Source: Alkalilimnicola ehrlichii (GTDB lineage Bacteria; Pseudomonadota; Gammaproteobacteria; Nitrococcales; AK92). From it: a stretch of 64,000 nucleotides of DNA. The translations under genes were made by a program, and so were the position numbers. This document shows positions 35,967 through 47,088 of the stretch, piece after piece. Where the stretch lies: NCBI RefSeq assembly GCF_003399765.1, contig NZ_NFZV01000004.1:1-64000 (forward strand), written 5' to 3'. Position 1 is the stretch's first letter. Each line of letters begins with the position of its first letter. Below the pieces are notes generated by a model. That model was not told the DNA's origin and made no database searches. It saw only the letters and a program-made list of their open reading frames with translations.

Positions 35967-36612
35967 GTCAATCCTACGTCCTAACAGTTATTATCGTGGT
36001 GTATGAGTGCCCAGCGCCGCTGCATTAACCTGCCGTCGGCGGGTGCGACAGGCTTGCCAAAAGAGCTGAACGGTTGGTTTATGAGATTATCGCCATCTCT
36101 ATTTTAGCGGAAGTCTGTCAGCGGTCGATGGCACTTTTCGGGCCAGTGCGGGTGTGTCGGCTAGTGCCGATATAAGAGAATTATTCAGGGTTTCCCTTGA
36201 CGGAAAGTTGTTTCCACAGTAGTTTTTCTCCTTTTTACCGCGCAGGGCCTGTCGCAATAGGCGTGGCTATGGGATCAACCGTCCCGGCCCGCCGGGCACG
36301 ACCGGCGGTTAACAAGGGTTGTTGACCCCCTGGCAAGCCGCTAGCCGCGCGCCCCAGGTGATTGGAGTCGGCAGTCCCACGGTGGTCCGCCAACGCCCGA
36401 CTTCGTGTCCAGTGGCTTAAGGGAAAGCTAATCAGCGTTACCCCTTTCTGCCTGCGTCGCATGCTTAGCGTACGACTACAGCACTGTCTGCGTCGCTGCC
36501 GGCGTGGGCGAAGCTAACGGCGGACCGATCAATAGCGATGATGACGAAATGGCTGGCGTCGCTTCGACGGCAGACGGCGTCGTCGGCCATGCAAAACGGT
36601 TGCGGTAGGACT
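35967..36612. other. Gene-free, structure-rich spacer where ilvB is expected
   Basis: About 650 bases between the divergent DUF4124 and ilvN genes. ilvB/ilvI, normally directly before ilvN, is absent, and no fragment of it is recognisable. A candidate -35 TTGACG at 36198 has only a poor -10. Two folded units can be drawn on either strand: 36269-36333 (GGGATCAACC with GGGTTGTTGACCCC, enclosing CCCGGC/GCCGGG) and 36334-36420 (AAGCCGCT with AGTGGCTT by one G-U, enclosing GTCGG/CCGAC). It may be an untranslated leader or a small RNA gene; I could match it to no riboswitch, 6S RNA, tmRNA or RNase P RNA that I know. Confidence 0.45.
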
Positions 36613-37107
36613 ATGCGGCACATCATTTCCATTCTGGTCGAGAACGAGTTCGGTGCGCTCTCGCGCATCGCGGGGTTATTTACTGCGCGCGGCTACAATA
36701 TCGAATCGCTCACGGTCGCACCGACGGACGATGCGACCTTATCCCGTATTACCTTGGTGACGACAGGGAACGACCAGATCATCGAGCAGATCATTAAACA
36801 GCTGAACAAATTGCTGGATGTGGTCAAGGTCATGGATATGACCGAAGGCCCGCATATCGAGCGCGAGATGATGTTGGTTAAAGTCCTCGTTGCTAGCTAC
36901 GAGGCGCGGGAAGAAGTTAAGCGCTTGGCGGATATCTTCCGTGGCCGCGTGATCGACGTGGCCGATAAAATCTTCACGATCGAGCTGACCGGTACCAGCG
37001 AGAAGCTCGACGCTTTTATTTCCGCTTTAGGGCAAACGCCGATCATGGAAGTGGTACGCTCCGGCGTGATCGGTATCGCGCGCGGCGAAAGACATTTACG
37101 TATCTAG
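36613..37107 (+). CDS. ilvN: Acetolactate synthase small (regulatory) subunit
   Basis: A 164-residue regulatory subunit of acetohydroxyacid synthase (with IlvB, EC 2.2.1.6). The N-terminal ACT domain is RHIISILVENEFGALSRIAGLFTARGYNIESLTVAPTDD, which binds valine for feedback inhibition; a second ACT-like domain follows. I use the ATG before RHIIS; the frame reaches 25 codons upstream into sequence of unlike composition. The catalytic subunit is not next to it. ilvC follows 62 bases downstream on the same strand. Confidence 0.93.
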   Translation: MRHIISILVENEFGALSRIAGLFTARGYNIESLTVAPTDDATLSRITLVTTGNDQIIEQIIKQLNKLLDVVKVMDMTEGPHIEREMMLVKVLVASYEAREEVKRLADIFRGRVIDVADKIFTIELTGTSEKLDAFISALGQTPIMEVVRSGVIGIARGERHLRI

Positions 37108-37136
37108 AACCTACGGTTGCCGCTCATAGCGGTTGA

Positions 37137-38186
<1,050 letters not shown>

Positions 38187-38210
38187 GTATCTCTATGCGT
38201 CTAAGTGAAA

Positions 38211-38234
38211 AGCCGGGCTCAGCCCGGCTTTTTT
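38211..38234 (+). terminator. Rho-independent terminator after ilvC
   Basis: AGCCGGGC and GCCCGGCT form a perfect 8-bp stem with a 3-base loop, followed by six T (38229-38234) and preceded by AAA. This is a textbook intrinsic terminator of the ilvNC transcript. Confidence 0.92.
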
Positions 38235-38324
38235 GTGTAGCCTCCTGCGTTCGGCAGACGTTTTCGTGAGTGCGGATATTGGTTATCTTGTGCAGAGACG
38301 GACTCCCTTATTAAGAGGATTACT

Positions 38325-39091
38325 ATGAGCGTCGAACAAGCGCCTGCCTCCCGCCGTCGGCGCGGTATTTACTTGCTGCCTAATTTAATTACTACAGCCG
38401 CTTTATTTGCGGGTTTTTTGCCATTATTGCTGCCAACGAGGGCAACTTCGCGACAGCCGCCGGGGCGATTTTCGTCGCGATGATCTTAGACGGTATGGAT
38501 GGCCGTATCGCGCGTTTGACCAACACGCAAAGCGACTTCGGCGTTCAGTACGACAGTATTGCCGATATGGTGTCCTTCGGGGTGGCACCGGCCTTGGTTA
38601 TGTACCAATGGGCTTTGGCGGATATGGCCGATCATGGACAGCTGTGGGCCCGGCTGGGCTGGTCGGCGGCGTTTATTTATACCGCATGCGCCGGACTGCG
38701 ATTGGCACGTTTTAACACTCAGGTGGCGGCTGCCGATAAACGCTATTTTCAAGGCCTGCCAAGCCCTTCGGCAGCCGGTGTCGTTGCCGGTTTGGTGTGG
38801 GTCGGGGAGCGTTGGGCGGCGGATAGCTTTACGCTGCATCTCTTCGCCGCCGGGCTGACGGTACTGGCCGGCGTTTTGATGGTCAGCAATGTGCGTTACT
38901 ACAGCTTTAAGGAATTCGATTTCCGTTACCGCGTGCCCTTTATCGCGGTAGTGGCGTTGGTGCTGGTGTTGGTGTTCATGACCTTGCATCCGCCAATGGT
39001 GCTATTCGTGGGCTTCATGGTCTACGTGTTGTCAGGGCCAATCATGACGGTAATACAGCGGCGTCATCACCGGCAGCTGCGCGCTAAGTAG
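38325..39091 (+). CDS. pssA: CDP-diacylglycerol-serine O-phosphatidyltransferase (frame break)
   Basis: Membrane enzyme (EC 2.7.8.8) for phosphatidylserine, precursor of phosphatidylethanolamine; about 255 residues after repair. AGAGGATTACT precedes the ATG. The first frame ends early; adding one T to the T6 run at 38414-38419 gives ALFAGFFAIIAANEG and connects to the CDP-alcohol motif LDGMDGRIARLTNTQSDFG...YDSIADM. About seven membrane helices follow. pssA between ilvC and leuA is a known gammaproteobacterial order. The gene is normally essential, so the break is a probable sequencing error. Confidence 0.9.
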
Positions 39092-39352
39092 GGTGGCGCG
39101 CTTGTCGGGGCTAGGGGCAACAGCTATATTGGAAGCCACTAAATTTATGGGCCGGCCGTGCGAATGCGCCGGCCTGCAAATAGGCGGCATGCCGAGTAGG
39201 TAAGCGTCAGTATCCATCCTCCCCACCGGCCAGTGTATGGGGTGCGCGCCGAATCAGCGGTCAAGGCGTGCTTGTTGCTCATTGGGCCAACCAATGGGGC
39301 GTGGGACTGTCATACAAATATATAGCCGCAGCCAATCCGGAGCGGGACTGAG
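39092..39352 (+). promoter_or_regulatory. leuA upstream region
   Basis: A 261-base spacer without a gene. CCCCA/TGGGG (about 39216-39241) and GCCGG/CCGGC pairs (about 39150-39175) can form short hairpins, but no leucine-rich leader peptide with an attenuator is visible. An AT-rich patch ATACAAATATATAG at about 39313 may be the leuA -10 area. Confidence 0.3.
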
Positions 39353-40906
39353 ATGAGTCGAGACAAAGATCGTTTGATTATCTTCGATACCACCTTGCGC
39401 GATGGGGAGCAAAGCCCCGGCGCTTCCATGACCAAGGAAGAAAAGGTGCGTATTGCAAAAGCGCTGGAGCGGATGCGGGTCGATGTCATCGAGGCAGGGT
39501 TTCCCGCCGCCAGCAAAGGTGATTTCGAATCGGTTGAGGCCGTGGCTCGGCAGGTAAAAGACAGCGTGGTTTGCGGTTTGGCGCGGGCACGGGAAGATGA
39601 TATCAGCCGTGCCGGCGAAGCGCTAAAACCGGCGAATGCAGGGCGCATCCATACGTTTATTGCGACCTCGCCCATTCATATGAAGATGAAGCTTCAGCTA
39701 GAGCCGGACGAGGTGCTTGAGCAGGCGGTGTGGGCCGTTAAGTATGCTCGTCAGTTCTGCGACAACGTCGAGTTCTCGCCGGAGGATGCAGGCCGTTCCG
39801 AGCCGGATTTCCTATGCCGCGTGTTAGAGGCCGTGATCGATGCCGGCGCGAGCACGGTCAATATTCCCGATACGGTCGGTTATAACGTACCCGATCAGTT
39901 TGGCGACTTGATTCGTTATCTGCGCGAGCGCGTGCCGAACGCCGATAAGGCGGTATTTTCGGTGCATTGCCATAACGATTTGGGCTTGGCCGTCGCCAAC
40001 TCGTTGGCAGCGGTGCGTGCCGGCGCGCGGCAAGTGGAGTGTACCGTTAACGGCTTGGGCGAGCGGGCCGGTAACGCATCGTTGGAAGAGATCGTCATGG
40101 CCGTGCGGACCCGGCAGGATTTCTTCGATTGCGATACCCATATCAATGCTCAGGAGATTGTGCCTACCTCGCGCTTAGTCGCGAATATTACCGGCTTTTC
40201 CGTGCAGCCGAATAAAGCGATCGTCGGGGCTAATGCTTTCGCGCATGAGTCCGGCATTCACCAGGATGGTGTGCTCAAGAGTCGGGAAACTTACGAGATC
40301 ATGCGGGCCGAAGATGTGGGTTGGAAAACCAATCGCATGGTCTTGGGTAAGCACTCCGGCCGAAATGCATTCCGAACGCGACTGCAAGAACTCGGTACGG
40401 TTTTCGAGTCGGAAGAGCAGCTTAACGAAGCGTTTGTTCGCTTTAAAGAGTTGGCCGATAAGAAGCACGAAATTTTCGACGACGACCTGCAAGCCTTGGT
40501 AACCGAAGCCAATCTTGCGCTTGAGAACGAGCGGGTAAGATTGGTTTCGTTGAGCGTAACGTCGGCCACCGGGGAAACGCCGGAAGCCGAGGTTACCCTG
40601 TCGGTTGACGGTAAGGAGCAGCATGCGAGCGCGCCCGGCAGCGGTCCGGTTGATGCCGCATTCAAGGCGATCGACACCCTGGTGCCGAGTGGCACGCAGT
40701 TGTTGCTGTACTCGGTTAGCAACATTACCACCGGCACCGATTCTCAGGGCGAGGTTACCGTCCGTTTGGAGCGTGCGGGGCGGGTAGTCAATGGACAAGG
40801 CGCAGATACCGATATTGTCATCGCGTCCGCCAAAGCGTACGTTAACGCGATCAATAAAATCTTACTTGGCCAGGATCGTACACATCCGCAAGCAGCCGAC
40901 GTTTAA
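39353..40906 (+). CDS. leuA: 2-isopropylmalate synthase
   Basis: First enzyme of leucine synthesis (EC 2.3.3.13), 517 residues, condensing acetyl-CoA with 2-ketoisovalerate. The N-terminal TIM barrel has [17 protein letters not shown] with the metal-binding Asp and [16 protein letters not shown] with the metal-ligand histidines; [14 protein letters not shown] is also typical. From about residue 390 a LeuA allosteric dimerisation domain follows, giving leucine feedback. Intact, with a spacer rather than leuBCD on either side. Confidence 0.96.
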   Translation: MSRDKDRLIIFDTTLRDGEQSPGASMTKEEKVRIAKALERMRVDVIEAGFPAASKGDFESVEAVARQVKDSVVCGLARAREDDISRAGEALKPANAGRIHTFIATSPIHMKMKLQLEPDEVLEQAVWAVKYARQFCDNVEFSPEDAGRSEPDFLCRVLEAVIDAGASTVNIPDTVGYNVPDQFGDLIRYLRERVPNADKAVFSVHCHNDLGLAVANSLAAVRAGARQVECTVNGLGERAGNASLEEIVMAVRTRQDFFDCDTHINAQEIVPTSRLVANITGFSVQPNKAIVGANAFAHESGIHQDGVLKSRETYEIMRAEDVGWKTNRMVLGKHSGRNAFRTRLQELGTVFESEEQLNEAFVRFKELADKKHEIFDDDLQALVTEANLALENERVRLVSLSVTSATGETPEAEVTLSVDGKEQHASAPGSGPVDAAFKAIDTLVPSGTQLLLYSVSNITTGTDSQGEVTVRLERAGRVVNGQGADTDIVIASAKAYVNAINKILLGQDRTHPQAADV

Positions 40907-40953
40907 TCGTGGGTGGATGCTTCGCAGCGGCGAGCAGGGAGGCGTTGTAGGCT

Positions 40954-41660
40954 ATGCGTAATCATTATCTGCAACGCATGGGCATCGATGTCTGGGTGCC
41001 ACGACATGACACGGCAGCCTCTGAGCAGCCGACTGTACAAGAGGCCGTGTCCGAGCTTGAGCCGTCGGTGTCGGAAGCGGCGGCGGCTCCCACGGCGGAT
41101 GCCGGTTGGCATTGGGACGAGTTGGCGGCTAAGGTTGCCGATTGCCAGTTGTGTGCGCTGCGTAGCGGGTGCACGCAAACGGTGTTTGGCACAGGAGATC
41201 GTCAAGCTCGTATGATGGTGATCGGCGAGGGCCCTGGGGCGGAAGAGGACCGCCGGGGCGAGCCGTTTGTCGGGCGGCAGGCGGATTATTAAATAATATG
41301 TTGCGGGCGATGGGGTTTGCCCGCAACGAAGTATTCATTGCTAACGTGGTTAAGTGTCGCCCGCCCAACAATCGCGATCCGCAGCCGGAAGAGGCGGCTG
41401 CCTGCGCACCTTACCTACGCCGGCAGATCGAGTTGGTTGCGCCGGATGTCATTCTGGCGGTCGGTCGGGTTGCGGCACAGAATCTATTGCAGACGCAAGC
41501 GCCGCTTGGTCGTCTAAGAGGGGCTGTGCATCGTTTGGAAACGAGAGACACGCCGGTCGTTGTTACGTACCATCCAGCCTATTTGCTGCGTTCCCCTGCC
41601 GACAAGGTGAAGGCTTGGCAGGATCTTAAGCAGGCGCTCAAACTCTTACATGCGGCTTAG
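40954..41660 (+). CDS. Family 4 (Fe-S) uracil-DNA glycosylase (frame break)
   Basis: Uracil-DNA glycosylase of the thermostable family 4 type, about 235 residues. After a variable N-terminus of about 65 residues come the cluster cysteines [11 protein letters not shown], then the catalytic loop [21 protein letters not shown]. The frame breaks at 41276-41277; one more G gives [16 protein letters not shown], and the rest follows: [23 protein letters not shown] with the second cysteine pair, and HPAYLL. A weak GGAGG is some distance before the ATG. rimI follows after 17 bases, a common pairing. Confidence 0.88.
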
Positions 41661-41677
41661 CCGATTCGCGTACGCTT

Positions 41678-42160
41678 ATGAACGCTAACCTCGACCGCCT
41701 TAGCTACCGGATTAGGTCCATGCAGAGTATGGACGTGAAAGCCGTCTTTACCATTGAGCAGGCCGCTTACCCTTATCCGTGGACCGAAGGTATTTTCCGC
41801 GATTGTTTAAAGGTCGGATATCGCTGCGAAGTGTGTGTGGTCGATGAGCGAATAGCGGGGTATGTGGTCTGGTCGTTGGTCGCGGGCGAAGGGCATGTGC
41901 TTAATCTTTGCGTGGACCCTGCCTACCAGGGGCGGGGGCTAGGGCGCGTGCTGTTACGCCATATGGTGGCGCAGGCCGAACGGGCCGGCGCCGATGTCTT
42001 GTTTCTCGAGGTGCGGCCTTCCAATAAGCCGGCCCTGCGTTTGTACGACAGCGAAGGGTTCGGCGAGATCGATCGCCGCAAAAACTACTATCCCGCCGAT
42101 CAAGGGCGAGAAGATGCCGTTGTTATGGCCCGTTATATCGTGGGAGCGGGTCCAGCATAA
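41678..42160 (+). CDS. rimI: Ribosomal protein alanine N-acetyltransferase
   Basis: A GNAT-fold acetyltransferase of 160 residues that acetylates the N-terminal alanine of ribosomal protein S18. The acetyl-CoA loop is CVDPAYQGRGLGRVLLRHMV, and the RimI-specific features are AYPYPWTEGIFRDCLKVGY near residue 30, EVRPSNKPALRLYDSEGF and a C-terminal RRKNYYPADQGREDAVVM. Co-transcribed with the uracil glycosylase. Confidence 0.94.
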   Translation: MNANLDRLSYRIRSMQSMDVKAVFTIEQAAYPYPWTEGIFRDCLKVGYRCEVCVVDERIAGYVVWSLVAGEGHVLNLCVDPAYQGRGLGRVLLRHMVAQAERAGADVLFLEVRPSNKPALRLYDSEGFGEIDRRKNYYPADQGREDAVVMARYIVGAGPA

Positions 42161-42273
42161 GGGGCATCGAAACCGATTTCGCAAGCTGCCTGGTGGTACA
42201 CTCGTCGCGAGTAGCGACTAGTTAGCCTATGCTTCCGAGTAACAGGTGCAGTGCTAGCGAATAGGTAAGAACG

Positions 42274-42681
42274 TTAGCGCTGCTGCCACACGACATCGAC
42301 GACTTTCCATTCCCCATCTTCTTGTTCCATATGGGCTGTGCCGACGGTTCGGTTGCCCGGGTCGGCGGGTACTAGCTCAAGCGTCGCGCGGCCGTTTTCG
42401 ATGCGAACATCCGCAACCTCGATATTCCGCGGCGAGCTTGCCTTCATCATGAAAAACATCCGATTGCGCAACTCCGGAGTAAAGCGCGATTCGAAGTCTT
42501 CGCGTGCCTCAGTGGTCATATATGGCCATAGCGCACGTTCGTGGTGACCCCGCTGCAGGGCTTGATGATAGGCCAGATAAGCCTCGGTCGGTGTGTTGGC
42601 CGTTGTGTCCGCCACAAGCTGTTGAGGGGCGATAGCCAGGACCAAAAGACCCAGAATTGTCGGTATGAGGCGTTGATACAT
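42274..42681 (-). CDS. Exported protein of unknown function (DUF4878/NTF2-like?)
   Basis: A 135-residue protein with a signal peptide (residues 1-24, ending LVAD). The mature part starts with a helix TPTEAYLAYHQALQRGHHERALWPYM and ends with strands ATLELVPADPGNRTVGTAHMEQEDGEWKVVDVVWQQR. This helix-then-sheet layout with a WKV(V)D.VW end fits small NTF2/DUF4878-like periplasmic proteins, but I do not recognise a specific family. GGAGAG precedes the ATG. Convergent with rimI. Confidence 0.6.
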   Translation of the reverse strand: MYQRLIPTILGLLVLAIAPQQLVADTTANTPTEAYLAYHQALQRGHHERALWPYMTTEAREDFESRFTPELRNRMFFMMKASSPRNIEVADVRIENGRATLELVPADPGNRTVGTAHMEQEDGEWKVVDVVWQQR

Positions 42682-43079
42682 AGCTTTCTCTCCGCTTTTT
42701 CCCGCTGTGATCCCTCACCGGGTGCGGCCTCCTTGAGCAAGCGGGTGGCCCTCGATGACGGCCCCTTTTGTTGTTATCAGTTATGTTATTCTTTTGTTCG
42801 GTCGGCGATATAGCGCAATTTCGCTACTCGATTACATGAGAAGCGCGATGATTTGTCTCCTTATCAACTAAGGAAACGCTCCTAAAGCCTTGTTTGAGTT
42901 GTCGCTATTTCTCGGTGCGTACGCACTATGCCCGGTTTACGGCTCAGCGACACGGCTTGGGTATGCACAGATTAGAGCATGAGACTCAGTTTTCTTTTAT
43001 ACCTTGCGGCTTCCGGTTGCAAGCGTTACCTGTTTTGCATTGCGGAATTCGCGAGCATGCGGGTGATTGGAGGTAAATA
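42682..43079. other. Gene-free spacer before the DUF2970 gene
   Basis: Almost 400 bases without a supported gene. Bases 42765-42850 are AT-rich and probably hold promoters for both flanking genes. CTAAGGAAACGCT at 42869 resembles a motif near 61801. A 60-codon frame at 42894-43076 has no ribosome site and no family likeness. Confidence 0.3.
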
Positions 43080-43298
43080 ATGAGTGACGAGAAGCAGCGT
43101 CCGCCAAGTTTCTGGCAGGTAACCAAAAGCGTCGCCGCCGCCGCGTTCGGTGTGCAGAGCGAGGAGGCGCGCCAGCGCGATTTTCAGCATGGTAGTCCGG
43201 CGGCGTTTATTGTTGGCGGGATTCTTTTTACCGTCGTTTTTGTAGTAGTGATCGCATTGGTCGTGAGGATGGTGTTGCGCTCTGCGGGCGTATCGTAG
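43080..43298 (+). CDS. DUF2970 small membrane protein
   Basis: A 72-residue protein with the DUF2970 layout: PSFWQVTKSVAAAAFGVQSEEARQRDFQHGSP, then one membrane helix AAFIVGGILFTVVFVVVIALVVRMVL and a short tail. Function unknown. GGAGGTAAATA lies directly before the ATG, a strong ribosome site. It is convergent with valS, with an extended hairpin between the two. Confidence 0.82.
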   Translation: MSDEKQRPPSFWQVTKSVAAAAFGVQSEEARQRDFQHGSPAAFIVGGILFTVVFVVVIALVVRMVLRSAGVS

Positions 43299-43301
43299 GA
43301 G

Positions 43302-43341
43302 CGCCCTCCCGCTCCTCTAAGAAGAGGAGCCTGGAGGGGCG
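43302..43341. terminator. Long hairpin between DUF2970 and valS
   Basis: GCTCCTCT and AGAGGAGC pair perfectly around AAGA, and an outer GCCCTCC/GGAGGGGC extends the stem. It lies between convergent genes, so it can end both transcripts, although there is no T-run. Confidence 0.6.
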
Positions 43342-43356
43342 GTTGTCGGTTTCCAC

Positions 43357-46116
43357 TTATAATGCACTGATACGCGCGTGCTGCTCGTCGAGCGTGGCCA
43401 GGCTGGACTCCATTTCCGCTAAGCGGTTTTGCTCTTGCTGCACGACCGCAGTCGGCGCTTTCTCAACAAAGTTTGGGTTGTTGAGTTTGGTGCGGGCGCG
43501 GTCCAGCTCCTTCCGCAGCTTGTCGCGTTGCTTATCGATACGTGCCAGCTCGGCTTCCTTATCGATAAGCCCTGCCATTGGTACCAAAATCTTCATGTCG
43601 CCGACCAAGGCAATGGCAGACTCCGGCGCTTCTTCTCCGGTTTGCAGCCAGGTGATGGATTCCAGTCGGCCTAACGCGGTGAGAAAGCTCTCGTTGGCTT
43701 GTAGCCGTTGTTGATCTTGCGCGTTGCCGTTTGCAGCAAACCGGAAGCGGGCGCCCCGGCGCAATGTTCATCTCGCCACGAATCCGGCGTACGCCGAGGA
43801 GGAAGGTTTGGATCCAGGCGATATCCTCTTCTGCAGCAGTGTCGATCCGTTGCGCATCGGCCTCCGGATATGGTTGCAGCATAACGGTGTCGCCTTCGCG
43901 GCCTGCCAATGGCGCGACCCGCTGCCATATTTCTTCGGTGATGAAAGGCATAAACGGGTGAGTCAATCGCAGGATCGCCTCCAGCACGCGCACCAAGGTG
44001 CGGCGGGTGCCGCGCAGTTCTGCCGGATCGGTTGCGTTGTGTAATACCGGTTTCGATAACTCCAGATACCAGTCGCAGTACTCGTTCCAGATAAACTCGT
44101 ACAAGGCTTGGGAGGCGAGGTCCATCCGATAGCCTTCGATGTGCCGGCTGACTTCTTGCTCGGTGCGTTGCAGACGAGAGATGATCCAGCGATCGGCGAC
44201 ACTTAGGCTGACATCGCCATTGGTCGCGCCGCAATCTTCGCCTTCCGTATTCATCAGCACGTAACGTGCAGCATTCCATAGCTTATTGCAGAAGTTGCGG
44301 TAGCCGTCGGCGCGCCCTAGGTCGAACACCACGTCGCGGCCGGTCGTGGCCAGCGAGCAGAAGGTAAAGCGTAGCGCGTCGGTACCGTGCGAGGCGATGC
44401 CATCGGGGAACTGGCGTCGAGTAGCCTTCTCGATTTTGGCCGCCATCTTTGGCTGCATCAGCCCAGTGGTGCGCTTGGTTACCAAGGTTTCTAAATCGAT
44501 GCCGTCGATGATATCGATCGGATCGAGTACGTTACCCTTGGACTTGGACATTTTTTGTCCATCCGGATCCCGCACCAGGCCGTGAATATAAACTTCGCGG
44601 AAGGGGACGTCGCCCATGAACTTGAGGCCCATCATAATCATCCTGGCAACCCAGAAGAAAATGATGTCGAAGCCGGTAACCAAGACATTCGTGGGGTAAA
44701 AGGTTTTCAAGGCGTCGGTTTGTTCCGGCCAGCCCAGCGTCGAGAAAGGCCAGAGAGCGGAGGAAAACCAGGTGTCGAGGACGTCTTCGTCTTGTTGCAG
44801 GGCAAGCTCTTCCCCGAGTTGGTATTTTTCCCTGACTTCGGCTTCGTTGCGGCCGACGTAAATGTTACCTTCGGCGTCGTACCACGCCGGAATTCGGTGT
44901 CCCCACCAGAGCTGACGGCTGATGCACCAATCTTCTATTTTGTGCATCCAGTCGTAGTACGTGTTTTTCCAGTTATCCGGAATGAACCGAATTTTGCCGG
45001 TTTCCACCGCTTCGATAGCCGGCTTGGCCAGCGGCTCGGCTTTGACAAACCATTGATCGGTTAGGAAAGGCTCGATCACCGTGCCGCTGCGGTCGCCGCG
45101 CGGGACCATGAGGCTGTGATCTTCGATCGTTTCTAGAAGCCCCAGCGCATCGAGTGCGTCGACCACCTTTTGTCGAGCTTCATAGCGGTCTAACCCGCGA
45201 TAGTTTTCCGGGGCGTTGTCGTTGAGCTTGGCGTCGACGGTAAACAGGTTGATTTGCGGCAGCTTGTGCCGCTGGCCTACGGCATAGTCGTTGAAATCGT
45301 GTGCCGGTGTGATTTTGACGCAGCCGGTGCCGAACTCGGGGTCGACGTAGTCGTCGGCGATGATGGGAATTTCGCGATCTGCCAGCGGTAGCTTAACGGT
45401 CTTGCCGATCAGCGTACGATAGCGCTCGTCGTCGGGGTGAACTGCGACCGCCGTGTCGCCCAGCATGGTTTCCGGGCGCGTCGTTGCAACGACTAGATGA
45501 CCGCTGCCGTCGGTTAGCGGATAACGGAAATGCCAGAGTTTGCCGTTTTCCTGCTGCGAGACGACTTCCAGATCGGATACGGCCGTGTGGAGTACGGGAT
45601 CCCAGTTGACCAAGCGCTTGCCGCGATAGATCAAGCCTTCTTCGTACAAGCGAACAAATACCTCGTGGACAGCCTCGGATAGTCCGTCGTCCATCGTGAA
45701 GCGTTCTCGCCGCCAGTCGACTGAGGCGCCCATGCGGCGTAGCTGTTGGGTGATCGTGCCGCCGGATTCGGCTTTCCACTCCCAAACCCGTTTGGTAAAT
45801 GCTTCTCGTCCTAAGTCGTGGCGGGTTTTACCTTCGACGTTGAGCTGGCGTTCGACAACCATTTGCGTAGCGATACCGGCGTGATCGGTGCCCGGTTGCC
45901 ATAGGGTGCGTTTGCCACGCATGCGATGGTAACGGGTCAGCACGTCCATGATCGTGTCCTGGAATGCGTGGCCCATGTGGAGCGTGCCGGTGACGTTGGG
46001 CGGAGGGATCATAATGCAATAGGACTCGCCTTCGCCCTGGGGGCGAAATGGCCGGCTTCTTCCCAACGTTTGTACAAACGCTGTTCAATCGAATGCGGTT
46101 CGTAGCTTTTTTCCAT
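43357..46116 (-). CDS. valS: Valyl-tRNA synthetase (three frame breaks)
   Basis: Class Ia ValRS (EC 6.1.1.9), about 920 residues after repair. The start [20 protein letters not shown] is typical. One base is missing in the G5 run at 46039-46043 (C on the coding strand), after which [27 protein letters not shown] (HIGH motif) continues. The editing domain and [10 protein letters not shown] (KMSKS) are intact. Near the C-terminus two more bases are missing, at TTT 43730-43732 and AAA 43738-43740 (plus-strand coordinates), needed to join GRPLPV to [17 protein letters not shown]. The last 90 residues form the coiled-coil tRNA-binding arm. An essential gene, so these are sequencing errors. Confidence 0.93.
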
Positions 46117-46215
46117 CGTATCGTCTTTACGCTGTGTTCGGTTGGCGCGCATTGTAGCGCAGCAAACATAAGTTAACAGGCTGTCGGGCCGTCGAAGAAA
46201 GCGGCATCGTTCGTC

Positions 46216-46641
46216 CTACGAACTCGGTCGAGCATCCCGCGATGCGGCATCGCGATGGGTTGCGGTCGACGTGTCTGTAGCGGGCGCCTCCAAGCCGGGA
46301 AACAAACTCTCCCGCAGTAGCGCGGCGGCTTGCGCGGAGGCGGCGGGTAGCGCCGCGTCGATAGCGGCGTCGATGCGCGCGTTGAGATCGCTCTTGCTGG
46401 CGGGGGCGTCGGCCGTCGGTGCTTGTCCCAGTTCGCTTTTCCGCAGCAGGGCGATGCCGGCTGTTTTGCAATGTTCGCCCGGCATCACGACATCGAACAA
46501 CATCGGTATGCCGCGGTCGTCGACATAGAGCGGCTCGTCGTCGTCGGCTTCGCGGGCAGGCGAGGGGCCTGCTGCGGGCGTTGCTTCGTCCTCTTGCACC
46601 ACGAATAGACCCTGTAGATTGTTGTCGATGTCGTCTTTCAT
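46216..46641 (-). CDS. Conserved hypothetical protein between holC and valS
   Basis: A 141-residue acidic protein with no signal or membrane segment. The middle part EPLYVDDRGIPMLFDVVMPG looks like a short folded strand-rich unit; the C-terminal part is Ala-rich and helical, SKSDLNARIDAAIDAALPAASAQAAALLRESLFPGL, followed by a disordered tail. A similar gene is often found between holC and valS in gammaproteobacteria, so its product may be linked to the Pol III chi subunit, but no function is known to me. Its ATG overlaps the holC stop. Confidence 0.65.
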   Translation of the reverse strand: MKDDIDNNLQGLFVVQEDEATPAAGPSPAREADDDEPLYVDDRGIPMLFDVVMPGEHCKTAGIALLRKSELGQAPTADAPASKSDLNARIDAAIDAALPAASAQAAALLRESLFPGLEAPATDTSTATHRDAASRDARPSS

Positions 46642-47073
46642 CGTTTGGCCTTGCCCAGCTTGTGATAATGCGGCTCGTAACCTGCCGATCGGTACTGGCG
46701 GAACCGGTCGCGAGCGGCGGGGAGTGCGCCGGTGCGCGGATCAACGACTTCCGCTAAGCGTTGATAGCCTTGCCAGCCCTCCGGGAGATCGCCCGCGAGA
46801 TTAATCAACAGATCGAACGCTTGCCTCTCGCCGCTCGCGGTGCCGATGACAATCGGCTCGTTATCGGCCGCTTGAACGCCGGCGTGAGGCAAAAGCTGCC
46901 TTGGCGGTATGTCCAAAGCAGCTTGTCGACCGTGCTTGCCTGCTCCGGCGTAGCGGCTCGGATAAATATCTTATGACCTTGATCATAAGCTTTTCCGTCA
47001 GCCGGCAGGTAAACTGCTCACAGCCTTCGCCACCGTTTTCATCGAGGATGTAAAAGTCGATTCGCTCTACCAA
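46638..47073 (-). CDS. holC: DNA polymerase III chi subunit (two frame breaks)
   Basis: The HolC chi subunit of the clamp loader, about 145 residues after repair, which links Pol III to SSB. It starts ERIDFYILDENGGEGCEQFTCRLTEK. One base is missing in the T4 run at 46991-46994 (A4 coding), after which AYDQGHKIFIRAATPEQAS continues. A second base is missing in the A4 run at 46891-46894 (T4 coding), after which FLPHAGVQAADNEPIVIG continues, ending in RDRFRQYRSAGYEPHYHKL. It sits between pepA and the hypothetical gene in the usual pepA-holC-valS order. Confidence 0.85.
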
Positions 47074-47088
47074 GTCGTGCTCCGGGCC

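Noticed and set aside
36235-36462. 75-codon minus-strand frame in the ilvN upstream spacer
   Set aside because: Arg/Pro-rich, no family likeness, and it crosses both inverted-repeat units.
36121-36540. 6S RNA, tmRNA, RNase P RNA or cobalamin riboswitch in the ilvN spacer
   Set aside because: The characteristic conserved segments of each were looked for on both strands and not found; only generic pairing remains.
42894-43076. 60-codon frame upstream of the DUF2970 gene
   Set aside because: No ribosome site, no hydrophobic or domain pattern.
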